64,000 nt of DNA from Hyphomonas polymorpha PS728 (GCF_000685315.1 NZ_ARYM01000005.1:62001-126000), one strand, 5' to 3'; shown: positions 53,133 to 62,905, numbered from the stretch's first letter. The notes: generated by a model not told the origin, from the sequence alone. Program-made: numbers and translations.

Positions 53133-53573
53133 TCATGCCCGAGGATTGGGCCAAACTGCCCGCAATTGGCCCGCGACGCGCTCAGCATCCGGTAGCCCCT
53201 CCGATACTGTGAGGACTGGCTGTCCCGGCCAGCCCGGATCAGTGTAGGCGGTTCCTTCAAACATCACCGGAGCGGCATAGCGCGGAAGAACATGGAAATG
53301 GACATGGGGATCCACCATCATCAGCATCAGATAGTTGATCTTCGTGTTGGCGAACGCTTTCGCGGACACTGTTTCGGCATCTTTGACAACGGTAGCGAGT
53401 TCGGCAAAGGCCTCCGCAGCCAGCGCAGAGAATGCCGTGGCATCGCTATGAGAGAGAATGATAAGAGCACCGAGCGTGACCTGTTTTGGACGCACCTGAA
53501 CGCTCCAGTGCGTGTAATCGCGGATCAAGGTGCGGCTGCCACCAAATGTTTCAAAGGTTGCATTGCGATGCAT
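53133..53573 (-). CDS. HIT-family nucleotide-binding hydrolase
   Basis: A 146-residue protein with the histidine triad HVHFH (H90, H92, H94). The rest, RDYTHWSVQVRPKQVTLGALIIL and FANTKINYLMLMMVDP, suits the HIT fold. These enzymes hydrolyse or transfer nucleotide monophosphates. It is the only minus-strand gene in the middle of the plus-strand head-group genes, so a metabolic link, such as recycling CMP- or AMP-linked by-products, is possible but unproven. ATG 53573 is the only suitable start. Confidence 0.85.
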   Translation of the reverse strand: MHRNATFETFGGSRTLIRDYTHWSVQVRPKQVTLGALIILSHSDATAFSALAAEAFAELATVVKDAETVSAKAFANTKINYLMLMMVDPHVHFHVLPRYAAPVMFEGTAYTDPGWPGQPVLTVSEGLPDAERVAGQLRAVWPNPRA

Positions 53574-53646
53574 GACGCTCTTTCTCCTTTTGCCGGTTTC
53601 GGGTTTGAGCCCACCTTCAACTAAACATCTTAGAGTTATTCGCCCT

Positions 53647-54783
53647 ATGACACCAAACGCCGTCTCGGTTCGCCTGCTTGGGGAATTGCCGTCAAAGCTC
53701 TGGGGGCTGGATCTCCGCGAATGGCAGCGCCGCGCCTGGACGAAGGCGGGAGCCGCAGGCGTGGATCAAGCGGAAAGCCGTCTGCTGGCAGGCCTTGAAT
53801 GGGTGCTGTCGCCGTCGCTCCAGAGAAACCTGCTGGCCCAGCCCGGCGCGGCGCTGCTGGCGCCAGCGGTGGATAACACGGGCGAGCAGTTGGTTGCCAT
53901 CCACTTGCCCGAAGCGGCTGACGCCAGCACATTTCTGGCGTTGTTCGAAAACCCGGTCGCAGACCGTGAGACGCTGAAGTCAGCTGGCCTCACTCCGGGC
54001 GGCATGCATGACTTTGCCGATGCTTATAACAAGAGCCTGCGCAAACGGGAGGTGCCGTACGTTCTGTCGATGCGCACCGAGAAAGCCATCGACATAGAGC
54101 GGGTACTGTTCAAGGGCTCCTACAAGGGCGTGACCGATCTGGTGACCAAGTATGCGTGGCCTGTGCCGGCGTTTCATATCACGCGCCTTTGCGCTTTCCT
54201 GCGTATTTCGCCCAACACCGTGACCACAGCCAGCCTGGCTTTCGTCATACTAGCCTTCTGGCTGTTCTGGAATGGCGCTTGGGCGGCCGGTCTCGCGGCA
54301 GCCTGGATCATGACATTCCTGGACACGGTGGACGGCAAACTCGCGCGCACCACGATGACCTATTCGAACTGGGGCAATATTTATGATCACGGGATCGACC
54401 TGATCCACCCGCCCTTCTGGTACTGGGCCATCTTCGTCGGTCTGCAGGGCACGGACGATGGGCCTTCGCAGACGCTGTTGGCCGGATCGCTGGCGATGAT
54501 CCTTGCGGGGTATCTTCTCAACCGGCTGGAGGAAGGGGAGTTCATCCGGCGCTTCGGATTTCACATTCATGTCTGGCAACCCATCGACAGTTTCATGCGT
54601 GAGATCACCGCGCGCCGGAATCCCAACATGCTGATCTTCATGGCAGCGGTCATGCTCGGCCAGCCTGGATGGGGCTTCATCGCCATTGGTGTTTGGACAT
54701 TTATCTGCCTGCTCTTCCACGGGGGACGGCTGGTGCAGGCGATGGCCCAGAAATCGAAACCCGCATCCTGGCTGGAGGCCTGA
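53647..54783 (+). CDS. CDP-alcohol phosphotransferase with N-terminal extension
   Basis: A 378-residue enzyme. The full active-site pattern D-x2-DG-x2-AR-x8-G-x3-D-x3-D is visible at residues 226-251 (DTVDGKLAR, G243, D247, D251). Six membrane helices surround it from about residue 175. The first 160 residues are soluble and resemble a worn nucleotidyltransferase, as in fused inositol-phosphate cytidylyltransferase/phosphotransferase proteins. It would transfer a phospho-alcohol from a CDP-carrier onto a lipid or another alcohol. It begins the head-group unit of four genes. Confidence 0.85.
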   Translation: MTPNAVSVRLLGELPSKLWGLDLREWQRRAWTKAGAAGVDQAESRLLAGLEWVLSPSLQRNLLAQPGAALLAPAVDNTGEQLVAIHLPEAADASTFLALFENPVADRETLKSAGLTPGGMHDFADAYNKSLRKREVPYVLSMRTEKAIDIERVLFKGSYKGVTDLVTKYAWPVPAFHITRLCAFLRISPNTVTTASLAFVILAFWLFWNGAWAAGLAAAWIMTFLDTVDGKLARTTMTYSNWGNIYDHGIDLIHPPFWYWAIFVGLQGTDDGPSQTLLAGSLAMILAGYLLNRLEEGEFIRRFGFHIHVWQPIDSFMREITARRNPNMLIFMAAVMLGQPGWGFIAIGVWTFICLLFHGGRLVQAMAQKSKPASWLEA

Positions 54784-54788
54784 AAATC

Positions 54789-55478
54789 ATGCCAACGATC
54801 GCCATCTTTGATCTCGACAAGACGATCACACGGGCCCCGACATGGACCCGTTTTCTGATTTTCGTGAATCGGAAACGGCCGGCATTCCTGCTCCATCTTG
54901 CCCGCATCCTTGTGCAGGCGGCAGGCTACAAACTTGGATTGGTGAGCCGGGACTCCGTGAAGGTGGTGAGCCTCAGATCACTCTCCCATCTCTCCAGAGA
55001 GGAACTGGAAGCCGCAGCCACGGCCTTCATTGTGCGAGAGGTCCACTCCGGGCTCCGTCCAGGCGCTGTAGAGGCGATCCGCTGGCACGCTGCGCGGGGT
55101 GACCGGCTGATCATAGCAACAGCTTCGGTTGATCTTGTCGCCGATGAACTTGCGCGCGCGCTGGGTTTTCATGAGGTCATCGCGACGCGGCTGGACTGGT
55201 CGGCGGAGGGCGAGGCCCCAGCTCCGCGGCTCTCGGGCGCCAATTGCTATGGCGCAGAAAAGCTCAAGCGCATCGAGGCACACGGAATCGAGCGCGTGTC
55301 CTTTGCCTATAGCGATCACGTTTCCGATCTCGATATGCTTCTGAATTCCGATCATGGAATTGCGGTCAATCCGTCTTCCGGATTGCGGAAGGCAGCGCGC
55401 GAAATGAACCTGACAATCGCAGACCTGAATTTGCCTGAAATCGGTTTCCTCTCGGAAGAAGTGAGCACCTCCAAATGA
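54789..55478 (+). CDS. HAD-IB phosphatase
   Basis: A 229-residue protein with the DxDxT motif at residues 8-12 (DLDKT), TASVDL as motif II and YSDHVSDLDML as motif IV. HAD-IB enzymes such as phosphoserine or PGP phosphatases remove phosphate from small molecules or lipids. Next to a CDP-alcohol phosphotransferase it may dephosphorylate the phospho-alcohol lipid, as known for phosphatidylglycerol-phosphate and for inositol sphingolipids in Bacteroides. ATG 54789 is 5 bases after the preceding stop, and the next gene overlaps by four bases. Confidence 0.82.
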   Translation: MPTIAIFDLDKTITRAPTWTRFLIFVNRKRPAFLLHLARILVQAAGYKLGLVSRDSVKVVSLRSLSHLSREELEAAATAFIVREVHSGLRPGAVEAIRWHAARGDRLIIATASVDLVADELARALGFHEVIATRLDWSAEGEAPAPRLSGANCYGAEKLKRIEAHGIERVSFAYSDHVSDLDMLLNSDHGIAVNPSSGLRKAAREMNLTIADLNLPEIGFLSEEVSTSK

Positions 55479-56194
55479 AAGCTATTCTCCTGAGTGCTGG
55501 TCGCGGATCGCGCCTTTTGCCTCTCACGGAATCCCGCCCGAAATGTCTTTTGCCGGTGCAGGAAACCACGCTGCTGGGGTATCAGCTGAATACCCTTGAG
55601 GCGGCCGGCATCCGGGACGTGACAGTGGTGACCGGGTTTCTTCCTGATCTGGTGGAAGCAGAGCTTGCGGGCCGCAGCGGCCCCTTGAAGGGGAGCCCGT
55701 TCTTCAACCCGTTTTTCCAGGTGGCCGACAATCTTGCGAGTTGCTGGATGGTTCGGGAACGGATGGATGACGACTTCCTCCTGATCAACGGGGACACATT
55801 ATTCAAGCTGGACCTGATCGAGAAAGTGATTGCCGCACCAGCCGCGCCAATCCTGGTGACGATTGACCAGAAGGAAAGCTATGATCTGGACGACATGAAG
55901 GTAACGCTTTCCGGCACGTCCCTCACGGCCATCGGCAAAACGCTTTTGCCGAGCGAAACTGACGCCGAATCCATTGGAATTCTGCGCTTCAAGGGAAGCG
56001 GGCCAATGTTTTTCCGGAGCAAGCTGGAACAGATGATGCGCACACAAGATGGCGTTCAGGCCTGGTTTCTAAAGGCCATCAACGCCATTGCCAGCACCGA
56101 AGGCGGCGTCGAAACGGTTCTGATAAAGGGGCATCGTTGGGCTGAAGTGGACACGGTGGCGGATTTCGAGGGCTTGAAGAAAAACGGATTCTGA
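55475..56194 (+). CDS. LicC-like sugar/alcohol-phosphate nucleotidyltransferase
   Basis: A 239-residue enzyme with the complete loop LSAGRGSRLLPLTESRPKCLLP (in parts, residues 7-28; K23 is the usual catalytic Lys) and LINGDTLF for metal binding. The LicC type makes CDP-choline; relatives make CDP-inositol or CDP-ethanolamine. It overlaps the HAD gene and lies 7 bases before the TagF-like gene. It probably supplies the CDP-alcohol to the phosphotransferase at 53647. Which alcohol is unknown; no inositol synthase gene is in the window. Confidence 0.83.
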   Translation: MKAILLSAGRGSRLLPLTESRPKCLLPVQETTLLGYQLNTLEAAGIRDVTVVTGFLPDLVEAELAGRSGPLKGSPFFNPFFQVADNLASCWMVRERMDDDFLLINGDTLFKLDLIEKVIAAPAAPILVTIDQKESYDLDDMKVTLSGTSLTAIGKTLLPSETDAESIGILRFKGSGPMFFRSKLEQMMRTQDGVQAWFLKAINAIASTEGGVETVLIKGHRWAEVDTVADFEGLKKNGF

Positions 56195-56201
56195 CCCGGC
56201 C

Positions 56202-57326
56202 ATGCCCCGCCTCCCTTCTCCTGGGCAACCTTCTTTTTCGCCTCGCATCCTTGTGCTGGCGATTGGCGAGGCGCACCAGCTGTTACACGTTCTCGGCGCC
56301 GCCAGAGAACTTGCTCGCACCGGGGTGAGTACGGATATCCTTGTCTCAACAGATTGGCACGAGCAGCTGATTGCAGCCCATGCGCCAGAGCTTTCCCGCA
56401 GCGTCTTGCGAACACCCCTGTTCTATGAGGGGCGGCCCCTCTATCAGTGCCCCCCTCGCCTGCCCAACCTTCTGCTGAACCTCGCGCGCATTTCCGGATA
56501 CAATGCCATTCTGACACCCGAGCGCACATCGACGGCGCTGAAGAAAGTGCTCGGCAAGCAGTGCCCGAAGCTCATCCATATTCTTCATGGCGCGGGCGAC
56601 CGGGAAAAAGGATATGAAGACCGTATACGGCTCTTTGATCTGGTTTTTGTTGCAGGCCAGAAGGATTATGACGCTTTCCTGAGCTATGGGTTGGCGACCG
56701 CTGAAACCTGCCATGTCATCGGCTATTGCAAGTTTGACGTGTTGCCACCTGGCCCACCGCGTTTCTTTGAGGATAACCGGCCAGTCGTACTCTACAATCC
56801 CCATTTCGATGCTGATCTCAGCTCATGGATGAGCTTTGGGCCCTCCTTGCTTGAAGCCTTTGCGAAGATGCCGGACTTCAATTTCATCGTCGCTCCCCAT
56901 CTGAGGCTGCGCGGCAAAGGCAGGCGCCTGTTCGATAAACTCTCCCAATTATCTCAGGCGCCAAATCTGAGGTTTGATGGAGGCAGCATTCATTCCCTCA
57001 ATATGGACTACACGCGCACAGCCGAGATTTATGTAGGGGATGTCAGCAGCCAGGTTTACGAGTTTCTGCAAACGCCGAAGCCTTGCGTCTTCTTGAATGC
57101 ACATGACGCCCACTGGCGAGATAGTCCCTTCTATCGCCACTGGACTTTTGGCGAGGTTGCCAATTCTGCGGAGGAAGCCCTGCGCCTTATCTGCTCAGCA
57201 AAGGCTGAGCATCCAGGATTTCTGGCGCAGCAGGTGGCAGGCTTTGCCGCCGCCATCAATGCTGGGCCTGTCTCTGCGTCTGCCCGGGTGGCCGCGTTGA
57301 TCCGGGATTTTCTGGGCCGGGCCTGA
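56202..57326 (+). CDS. TagF-like CDP-glycerol glycerophosphotransferase family protein
   Basis: A 374-residue soluble or peripheral protein. The segment ILHGAGDREKGYEDRIRLFDLVFVAGQKD (in parts) and the later YVGDVSSQVYEFLQTPKPCVFLN are typical of the GT-B CDP-glycerol:glycerophosphotransferase family that builds teichoic acid. Gram-negative members decorate capsules or lipids with glycerol phosphate. Caulobacter's ceramides carry phosphoglycerate groups, so a similar function fits. It is the last gene of the unit and lies 83 bases before imuA, from which it is separated by the SOS operator. Confidence 0.75.
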   Translation: MPRLPSPGQPSFSPRILVLAIGEAHQLLHVLGAARELARTGVSTDILVSTDWHEQLIAAHAPELSRSVLRTPLFYEGRPLYQCPPRLPNLLLNLARISGYNAILTPERTSTALKKVLGKQCPKLIHILHGAGDREKGYEDRIRLFDLVFVAGQKDYDAFLSYGLATAETCHVIGYCKFDVLPPGPPRFFEDNRPVVLYNPHFDADLSSWMSFGPSLLEAFAKMPDFNFIVAPHLRLRGKGRRLFDKLSQLSQAPNLRFDGGSIHSLNMDYTRTAEIYVGDVSSQVYEFLQTPKPCVFLNAHDAHWRDSPFYRHWTFGEVANSAEEALRLICSAKAEHPGFLAQQVAGFAAAINAGPVSASARVAALIRDFLGRA

Positions 57327-57392
57327 CCATAACCATCGTTTAGACAACCCTTCCAGCTTTTCGCGGGCAAGGATATTGACTCGCACCCAAAA

Positions 57393-57407
57393 GAACAAAA
57401 TAAGAAC
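57393..57407 (+). promoter_or_regulatory. LexA (SOS) box before imuA
   Basis: GAAC-N7-GAAC at 57393-57407, flanked by AAAA upstream and AT downstream, ends 2 bases before the imuA ATG. It is the alphaproteobacterial LexA consensus. The box at 14997-15011 has the same flanks. Confidence 0.92.
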
Positions 57408-57409
57408 AT

Positions 57410-58147
57410 ATGGATCTTGTCACGCTCATATCCAAAGGCCTGGTTGGCCCTCTTACTGCCCCGCCAGCGCGGGAGGTGGAGTTTCCTTTTGGGCTGGGCA
57501 CACACGGGCTGCATGAAATAGCCGAGGCCGCCTATGGGGACCGTGCCGCAACAACCGGCTTTCTGCTGGCCGCAGCCCCCCGCCCCTCCGGCAGGACTAT
57601 CCTGCTATGGGTGACCCAGGCCAGCAGCGCGCGCGACATGGGGCGAGTTCCCGAAGCGGCCCTGCGTGAAGCCACCGGCGGCAAGGCCCGGCGGCTTGGC
57701 ATTGTGACCCGCCATACCAGCGATGCACTCTGGGCCATCGAGGAGGCGATTGTGTCTGGAGTCGTAAGCCATGTGATCGCGGAAGTGAACAGCGCAGACT
57801 TCACCGCAACCCGGCGCCTGACCCTTGCATCCGAACGCCACGGTGTACCGGTTACACTGCTTCTGCCGCACACCTGCGAAGGGGCGACAGCCGCCGCCAC
57901 TCGCTGGCGTGTCTGCCCTCAACCCTCAGCCCCCAACCGCTACGACCCCCGCGCACCCGGGCATGCCCGCTGGCGTGTCCATCTCGAACGCTGCCGCGCC
58001 GCTCCAGCCTTGGTGGGACAGGCTTTTGATCTGGAATGGAATGATGAGACGCTATCTCTCCTTATGGTTCCCGGAATGGTCACTGGATCGCCTGCGCCGG
58101 ATGAGGCGTCGCCCCATCACGCCTTCCCAAATCGGAGAGCCGGCTAG
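57410..58147 (+). CDS. imuA: ImuA, RecA-like component of the mutasome
   Basis: A 245-residue protein similar to RecA/SulA, the first gene of the SOS mutagenesis cassette. GTHGLHEIAEAAYGDRAATTGFLLA (in parts) and RLGIVTRHTSDALWAIEEAI fit ImuA; Walker A is not canonical, which is normal. ImuA binds ImuB and RecA and helps DnaE2 at lesions. The ATG sits directly on a LexA box, so the message starts within the operator or is nearly leaderless. ImuB begins 107 bases before its stop, a long overlap. Confidence 0.88.
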   Translation: MDLVTLISKGLVGPLTAPPAREVEFPFGLGTHGLHEIAEAAYGDRAATTGFLLAAAPRPSGRTILLWVTQASSARDMGRVPEAALREATGGKARRLGIVTRHTSDALWAIEEAIVSGVVSHVIAEVNSADFTATRRLTLASERHGVPVTLLLPHTCEGATAAATRWRVCPQPSAPNRYDPRAPGHARWRVHLERCRAAPALVGQAFDLEWNDETLSLLMVPGMVTGSPAPDEASPHHAFPNRRAG

Positions 58148-59648
58148 GCTGCGGCCATTCATCCTGCATGAGAAATCTCCTCACGGACTTGTTGTGGCCG
58201 CAGCCAATCAGGCGGCGCTTGCAAGCGGCATTCATCCTGGCCTGCGTTTCACGGATGCCCGCGCCACCCTGCCCGATATTGCTGCCGAAGAGGTTGACCG
58301 GGAGGGCGACCGAAAATCTCTCGCCGCGCTAGCCGCCTGGATGGTCCGCTTCTCTCCCCTGGTCGCGCTTGAGGGGGAAGACGGGCTGATCCTGGAGATC
58401 ACCGGTTGTGACCATCTGTTCGGAGGTGAAAGTAAAATGGCGGACGCGCTTTCCGTACGGCTCGCGCGGACAGGATATGGTCACCGGATCGGGATCGCCG
58501 GGACCCTCGGCGGGGCTTGGGCCCTGGCACATGCCGCCGCCGAAGAGGGACAGCCGGCCCTTCTTTCCAGCGGCGCGGAACGCGAAGGGCTTGCCCCGCT
58601 CCCTACAAGTGCCCTGCGCATTTCCGGAACTGCGATTACACTGCTCCGCCGGTTTGGTCTGACACGCATCGGGCAGCTCTATGATATCGACCGCAAGGCA
58701 CTCACGCGCCGTTTCAATTCGCGGCAGGCGGCAGATGCAGTTACGCTCCGTCTGGATCAGGCGCTTGGTCTCCGATCAGAACCTTTCATGCCATTTCGTC
58801 CGCCGCCGGATCATTTTGCAAGACTTGCCTGCCCCGAGCCGCTGACAGATGCTGCGGGGATAGATGCCGGCCTGATAAAGCTCACCGAAGAGCTTTGCAG
58901 CGACTTGTCCGCCGATGGACTTGGCGCACAAACCTTTCTGTTTCAGGCATTCCGCTCCGACGGAGAAATGAGCTCCATACGGGTCAACGCGGCCCGTCCC
59001 GTTCGCTCGGTGGAACATATTTTGCGGCTTTTCGGCGAAAAAATCTGCCAGATTGATCCTGGATTTGGAATTGATCTTCTGCTTCTGGAAGCTTCCAGAA
59101 CAGGCCCAATGACCGCAGGTAGCCGCCCACTCTCGGGCGACCTTTCCGGGACCGACCTTGACGAGGAAGCGCTCTCGGCGCTTGCCGATCGCATCAACGC
59201 CCGTATTGGCGAAGGGACTGTCACCATCACACTGCCAGAAGCGCGGCATCCCGTTCTGATGGCGGAAAAGACCGTGCCCTTTGCGGGACAGGGTATGGAG
59301 GGGGCTTTACCGCCTGATAACCTGCCCGGCCTGCGCCCGGCACGCCTGTTTGCGCAGCCTGAACGAGTAGAGGTGATTGCGGAAGTGCCGGATGGGCCCC
59401 CTCTTCGCTTTGTCTGGCGACGCAAGGTCCGGCGGGTTGTCCGCGCCGATGGGCCAGAACGTATTGCGCCGGAATGGTGGGCCTATTTACCGGCACAGGC
59501 CGGCACCGCTTCCGCCCTGCCGCGAACCCGGGACTATTACCGTGTGGAGGATGAAGACGGCCGGCGATACTGGGTCTACCGGAATGGGCTTTATGGTGAT
59601 GGCCGCGGCGAAACGCCAGACTGGTTCGTTCAGGGACTATTTGCATGA
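58041..59648 (+). CDS. imuB: ImuB, Y-family-like polymerase subunit
   Basis: A 535-residue protein with the Y-family fold but without the catalytic acidic residues: the N-terminus reads RRYLSLWFPEWSLDRLRR where active polymerases have a DxD. LILEITGCDHLFGGE and helix-hairpin-helix LRRFGLTRIGQLYDI follow. The C-terminus holds the ImuA/DnaE2 contacts. ATG 58041 (or 58044) is used, since the longer frame upstream lies inside imuA. It binds the beta clamp and recruits DnaE2. Overlap with dnaE2 is four bases. Confidence 0.9.
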   Translation: MMRRYLSLWFPEWSLDRLRRMRRRPITPSQIGEPARLRPFILHEKSPHGLVVAAANQAALASGIHPGLRFTDARATLPDIAAEEVDREGDRKSLAALAAWMVRFSPLVALEGEDGLILEITGCDHLFGGESKMADALSVRLARTGYGHRIGIAGTLGGAWALAHAAAEEGQPALLSSGAEREGLAPLPTSALRISGTAITLLRRFGLTRIGQLYDIDRKALTRRFNSRQAADAVTLRLDQALGLRSEPFMPFRPPPDHFARLACPEPLTDAAGIDAGLIKLTEELCSDLSADGLGAQTFLFQAFRSDGEMSSIRVNAARPVRSVEHILRLFGEKICQIDPGFGIDLLLLEASRTGPMTAGSRPLSGDLSGTDLDEEALSALADRINARIGEGTVTITLPEARHPVLMAEKTVPFAGQGMEGALPPDNLPGLRPARLFAQPERVEVIAEVPDGPPLRFVWRRKVRRVVRADGPERIAPEWWAYLPAQAGTASALPRTRDYYRVEDEDGRRYWVYRNGLYGDGRGETPDWFVQGLFA

Positions 59649-62600
59649 GCGATTATGCCGAACTGGCCGTGACAACGAACTTCTCCTTTCTGCGGGGCGC
59701 CAGCCACGCACATGAATTGATAGCGCGCGCGGCTGAACTGAAGCTTGCCGCAGTGGGCGTGGCCGACAGGAATACCTTAGCCGGGGTGGTTCGTGCCCAT
59801 GTGGCGGCGCAGGAAGTGGGGCTGCGGATCGTGGTGGGGGCGCGCCTGGTGCCGGAAGATGGCCCGGAAATCCTGGCTTACCCAATGGACAGAGCGGCCT
59901 ATGGCTGTCTTTCTCGCCTGCTGTCGGAGGGTAAATTTCGGGCACCGAAGGGAGAGTGCCACATCACGGTTGCGGATATCCTGAAGGCCAGCGAAGGGAT
60001 GATCCTGATTGTCATGCCGCCAGATATTCCCTCTGCAGATTTTCTGCTCATGCTGGGAAAAATTGCCAAATCCGCACCGGGGCGAACATATCTGGCAGCG
60101 CGCTACACTTATACCGGCCGCAATCATGAGCGCCTCTCTCGTCTGGCACAAATTGCAAACCAGACCGGCGCAATGATGATCGCCACAAATGATGTGCTTT
60201 ATCATGTGCCGGAGAGACGCCCCCTGCAGGATGTCCTGACCTGTATTCGGGAACACCACACGGTCGAAACGGCTGGCTTTCTGCTCGAAGCGAACGGAGA
60301 GCGGCATCTCAAGGACGCGGCGGAGATGGTTCGTCTGTTCAAGGGATTTGAGCATGCAATTGCCCGCTCAATCGAAGTTCTTGAGCGCTGCCGGTTCAGC
60401 CTGGACGAGCTTTCCTATGAATATCCTGATGAGCCCGTTCCGTCCGGCTCCTCACCGCAGGAACACTTGGAACGCCTCACCTGGGAAGGCGCCAGGGTGC
60501 GCTATCCAGAGGGTGTTCCGGAAAAAGTTACGAGTCAGATCCACAGCGAGCTGAAGACCATCAGCCAACTTTCCTATGCACCATATTTCCTGACCGTAAA
60601 CGATATCGTCCGCTGGGCACGCAATCAGGGAATCCTCTGTCAGGGACGCGGCTCGGCAGCCAATTCTGCCGTCTGTTACTGCCTGGGCATTACAAGTGTT
60701 GATCCCACAATGACCAAGCTTCTCTTCGAGCGCTTTCTTTCTCCCGAAAGGAAGGAACCACCGGACATTGATGTGGACTTCGAGCATGAACGCAGGGAGG
60801 AAGTCATTCAGTATGTCTACGAACGATATGGCCGTCATCGCGCGGCACTGACCGCCACCGTCATTTCCTATCGTTCGCGATCCGCCATCCGGGAAGTCTG
60901 CAAGGCTCTGGGGCTTAGCGATGATATTTCATCGGCCCTTGCAAATGGCGTTTGGGGCAGTTGGAGTGATACCCTGCCCGACAAGCGCATTGCCGAGGCC
61001 GGACTGGATCCAGGCAACCCTCTGATCCGGCGCGCGGTTCAACTGGCGCGTCAGCTGCTCGGTTTTCCCCGGCACCTCTCCCAGCATGTTGGCGGATTTG
61101 TTCTGACACGCGGCCCTTTGATCGAAACCGTCCCGATTGGCAATGCGGCCATGAAAGACCGTACCTTCATCGAATGGAACAAGGACGATATCGACGCTCT
61201 CGGGATCATGAAGGTGGATGTGCTCGCCCTCGGCATGTTGACCTGTATTCGGAAGGCATTCGGCCTTCTGGAAACGCACAAGGGCATCACGCACTCGCTC
61301 GCCAGTATAGAACAGGGCGACGAGGCGACTTATGACATGCTGTGCAAGGGAGACAGCATAGGCGTGTTCCAGGTGGAAAGCCGCGCTCAGATGGCGATGC
61401 TTCCGCGATTGAAACCGCGCACCTACTATGATCTGGTAATCGAGGTCGCCATCGTGCGGCCGGGGCCCATACAGGGCAACATGGTTCATCCCTATCTGCG
61501 CCGCCGCAAGGGAATTGAAACCGTCACCTATCCAAGTCCCGCCCCGGACAAAGGACCGGCGGATGAACTTCAGTCGATCCTCAGCCGGACACTGGGGGTC
61601 CCCCTGTTCCAGGAGCAGGCGATGCAAATCGCCATTGATGCGGCGAAGTTCACGCCAGATGAAGCCAATGGATTGCGGCGGGCGATGGCAACTTTCCGGA
61701 ATGTTGGAACCATACATCAGTATGAGGAAAAGCTGGTCTCCAAACTCATTGACCGGGGATATGACCCTGTTTTCGCGAAGTCATGCTTCGAGCAGATCAA
61801 GGGGTTTGGGGAATATGGCTTCCCGGAAAGCCATGCGGCCTCATTCGCCTTGCTGGTCTATGTTTCCTCCTGGATAAAATGTCACCACCCGGACGTTTTC
61901 TGCGCCGCCCTGCTCAATAGTCAGCCGATGGGATTCTATGCGCCGGCGCAGATCGTTCGAGACGCGCAGGAACATGGGGTTGAGGTACGCCCTGTCGATG
62001 TGAATTATTCCGATTGGGACAACACCCTTGAGCCCATGGAAGACTGCAGCGGCGTTTTTGCTATGCGCCTCGGTTTCCGTCAGGTGGACGGGCTCACCCA
62101 GGCTGATATGGAGCGCCTGATGATGGGCCGGGGGGCGGGCTATACAACGCCTGAGGAACTGATGCGGCGCGCCCGCCTGCCCAGATCAGTTGCAGAGCGG
62201 CTGGCGGCAGCAGATACTTTTGGCTCAATGGGGCTCTCCCGCCGCGCGGCCTTATGGAAAGTGCGGGGTGAACCTTCCCAGCATGGCCTTCCCCTCTTCG
62301 CCGCCGCGCATCTTGCCGAACAAGGTCCCGAAGTGGCGGCGGAACTCCCCCGAATGCCATCTTCAGTGCATGTTCTTCAGGATTATCAGACCACCCGGTT
62401 GTCTCTGAAAAATCATCCAATGCACTTCTTGCGCCCTCTGCATCAGCAGCGGGGCCTCCTTAGCACAAAGGCCGCGACTTCTCTTCCCAGCGGGCGCCGG
62501 GTGGAAACATCCGGTATCGTCCTGGTGCGTCAACGGCCGGGCACTGCCAGCGGCGTTGTGTTTGTTACCCTGGAGGACGAAACCGGAATTGCCAATCTGG

Positions 62601-62905
62601 TTGTCTGGCCACGGGTGATGGAACGGTTTCGCGCAGTGGTCATGCGCTCACGGATTATCCATGTGAAAGGCCGGGTTCAGACAGCCGACAATGTAACCCA
62701 TATTGTTGCCGAGCAGTTGATCGATTGCACAGGTGAACTGAATCTCCTCTCGGAAGATACCTTACGCGATCCGCTGAAGGGTGTGCTCGCGCGGTCGGAT
62801 GAAGTCGTCCGCCCGATCGCGGAACGCAAAGGGCCGCTCCAAAGAACAGCAGGCGTTCATCCGCGCGATGTTCGTGTAATCCCGCGCAGCCGCGATTTTC
62901 ATTGA
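59645..62905 (+). CDS. dnaE2: DnaE2, error-prone DNA polymerase
   Basis: A 1086-residue C-family polymerase, the usual length of DnaE2. A PHP domain (residues 1 to about 280; ELAVTTNFSFLRGASHAHEL) is followed by the palm with catalytic aspartates in PDIDVDF (about 373-379), the QHVGGFVLTRG segment, fingers, a helix-hairpin-helix region and an OB domain near 950-1030 (GIVLVRQRPGTASGVVF). It inserts nucleotides opposite lesions during SOS. The PHP active-site histidines are partly missing, as expected for DnaE2 without proofreading. Confidence 0.95.
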   Translation: MSDYAELAVTTNFSFLRGASHAHELIARAAELKLAAVGVADRNTLAGVVRAHVAAQEVGLRIVVGARLVPEDGPEILAYPMDRAAYGCLSRLLSEGKFRAPKGECHITVADILKASEGMILIVMPPDIPSADFLLMLGKIAKSAPGRTYLAARYTYTGRNHERLSRLAQIANQTGAMMIATNDVLYHVPERRPLQDVLTCIREHHTVETAGFLLEANGERHLKDAAEMVRLFKGFEHAIARSIEVLERCRFSLDELSYEYPDEPVPSGSSPQEHLERLTWEGARVRYPEGVPEKVTSQIHSELKTISQLSYAPYFLTVNDIVRWARNQGILCQGRGSAANSAVCYCLGITSVDPTMTKLLFERFLSPERKEPPDIDVDFEHERREEVIQYVYERYGRHRAALTATVISYRSRSAIREVCKALGLSDDISSALANGVWGSWSDTLPDKRIAEAGLDPGNPLIRRAVQLARQLLGFPRHLSQHVGGFVLTRGPLIETVPIGNAAMKDRTFIEWNKDDIDALGIMKVDVLALGMLTCIRKAFGLLETHKGITHSLASIEQGDEATYDMLCKGDSIGVFQVESRAQMAMLPRLKPRTYYDLVIEVAIVRPGPIQGNMVHPYLRRRKGIETVTYPSPAPDKGPADELQSILSRTLGVPLFQEQAMQIAIDAAKFTPDEANGLRRAMATFRNVGTIHQYEEKLVSKLIDRGYDPVFAKSCFEQIKGFGEYGFPESHAASFALLVYVSSWIKCHHPDVFCAALLNSQPMGFYAPAQIVRDAQEHGVEVRPVDVNYSDWDNTLEPMEDCSGVFAMRLGFRQVDGLTQADMERLMMGRGAGYTTPEELMRRARLPRSVAERLAAADTFGSMGLSRRAALWKVRGEPSQHGLPLFAAAHLAEQGPEVAAELPRMPSSVHVLQDYQTTRLSLKNHPMHFLRPLHQQRGLLSTKAATSLPSGRRVETSGIVLVRQRPGTASGVVFVTLEDETGIANLVVWPRVMERFRAVVMRSRIIHVKGRVQTADNVTHIVAEQLIDCTGELNLLSEDTLRDPLKGVLARSDEVVRPIAERKGPLQRTAGVHPRDVRVIPRSRDFH

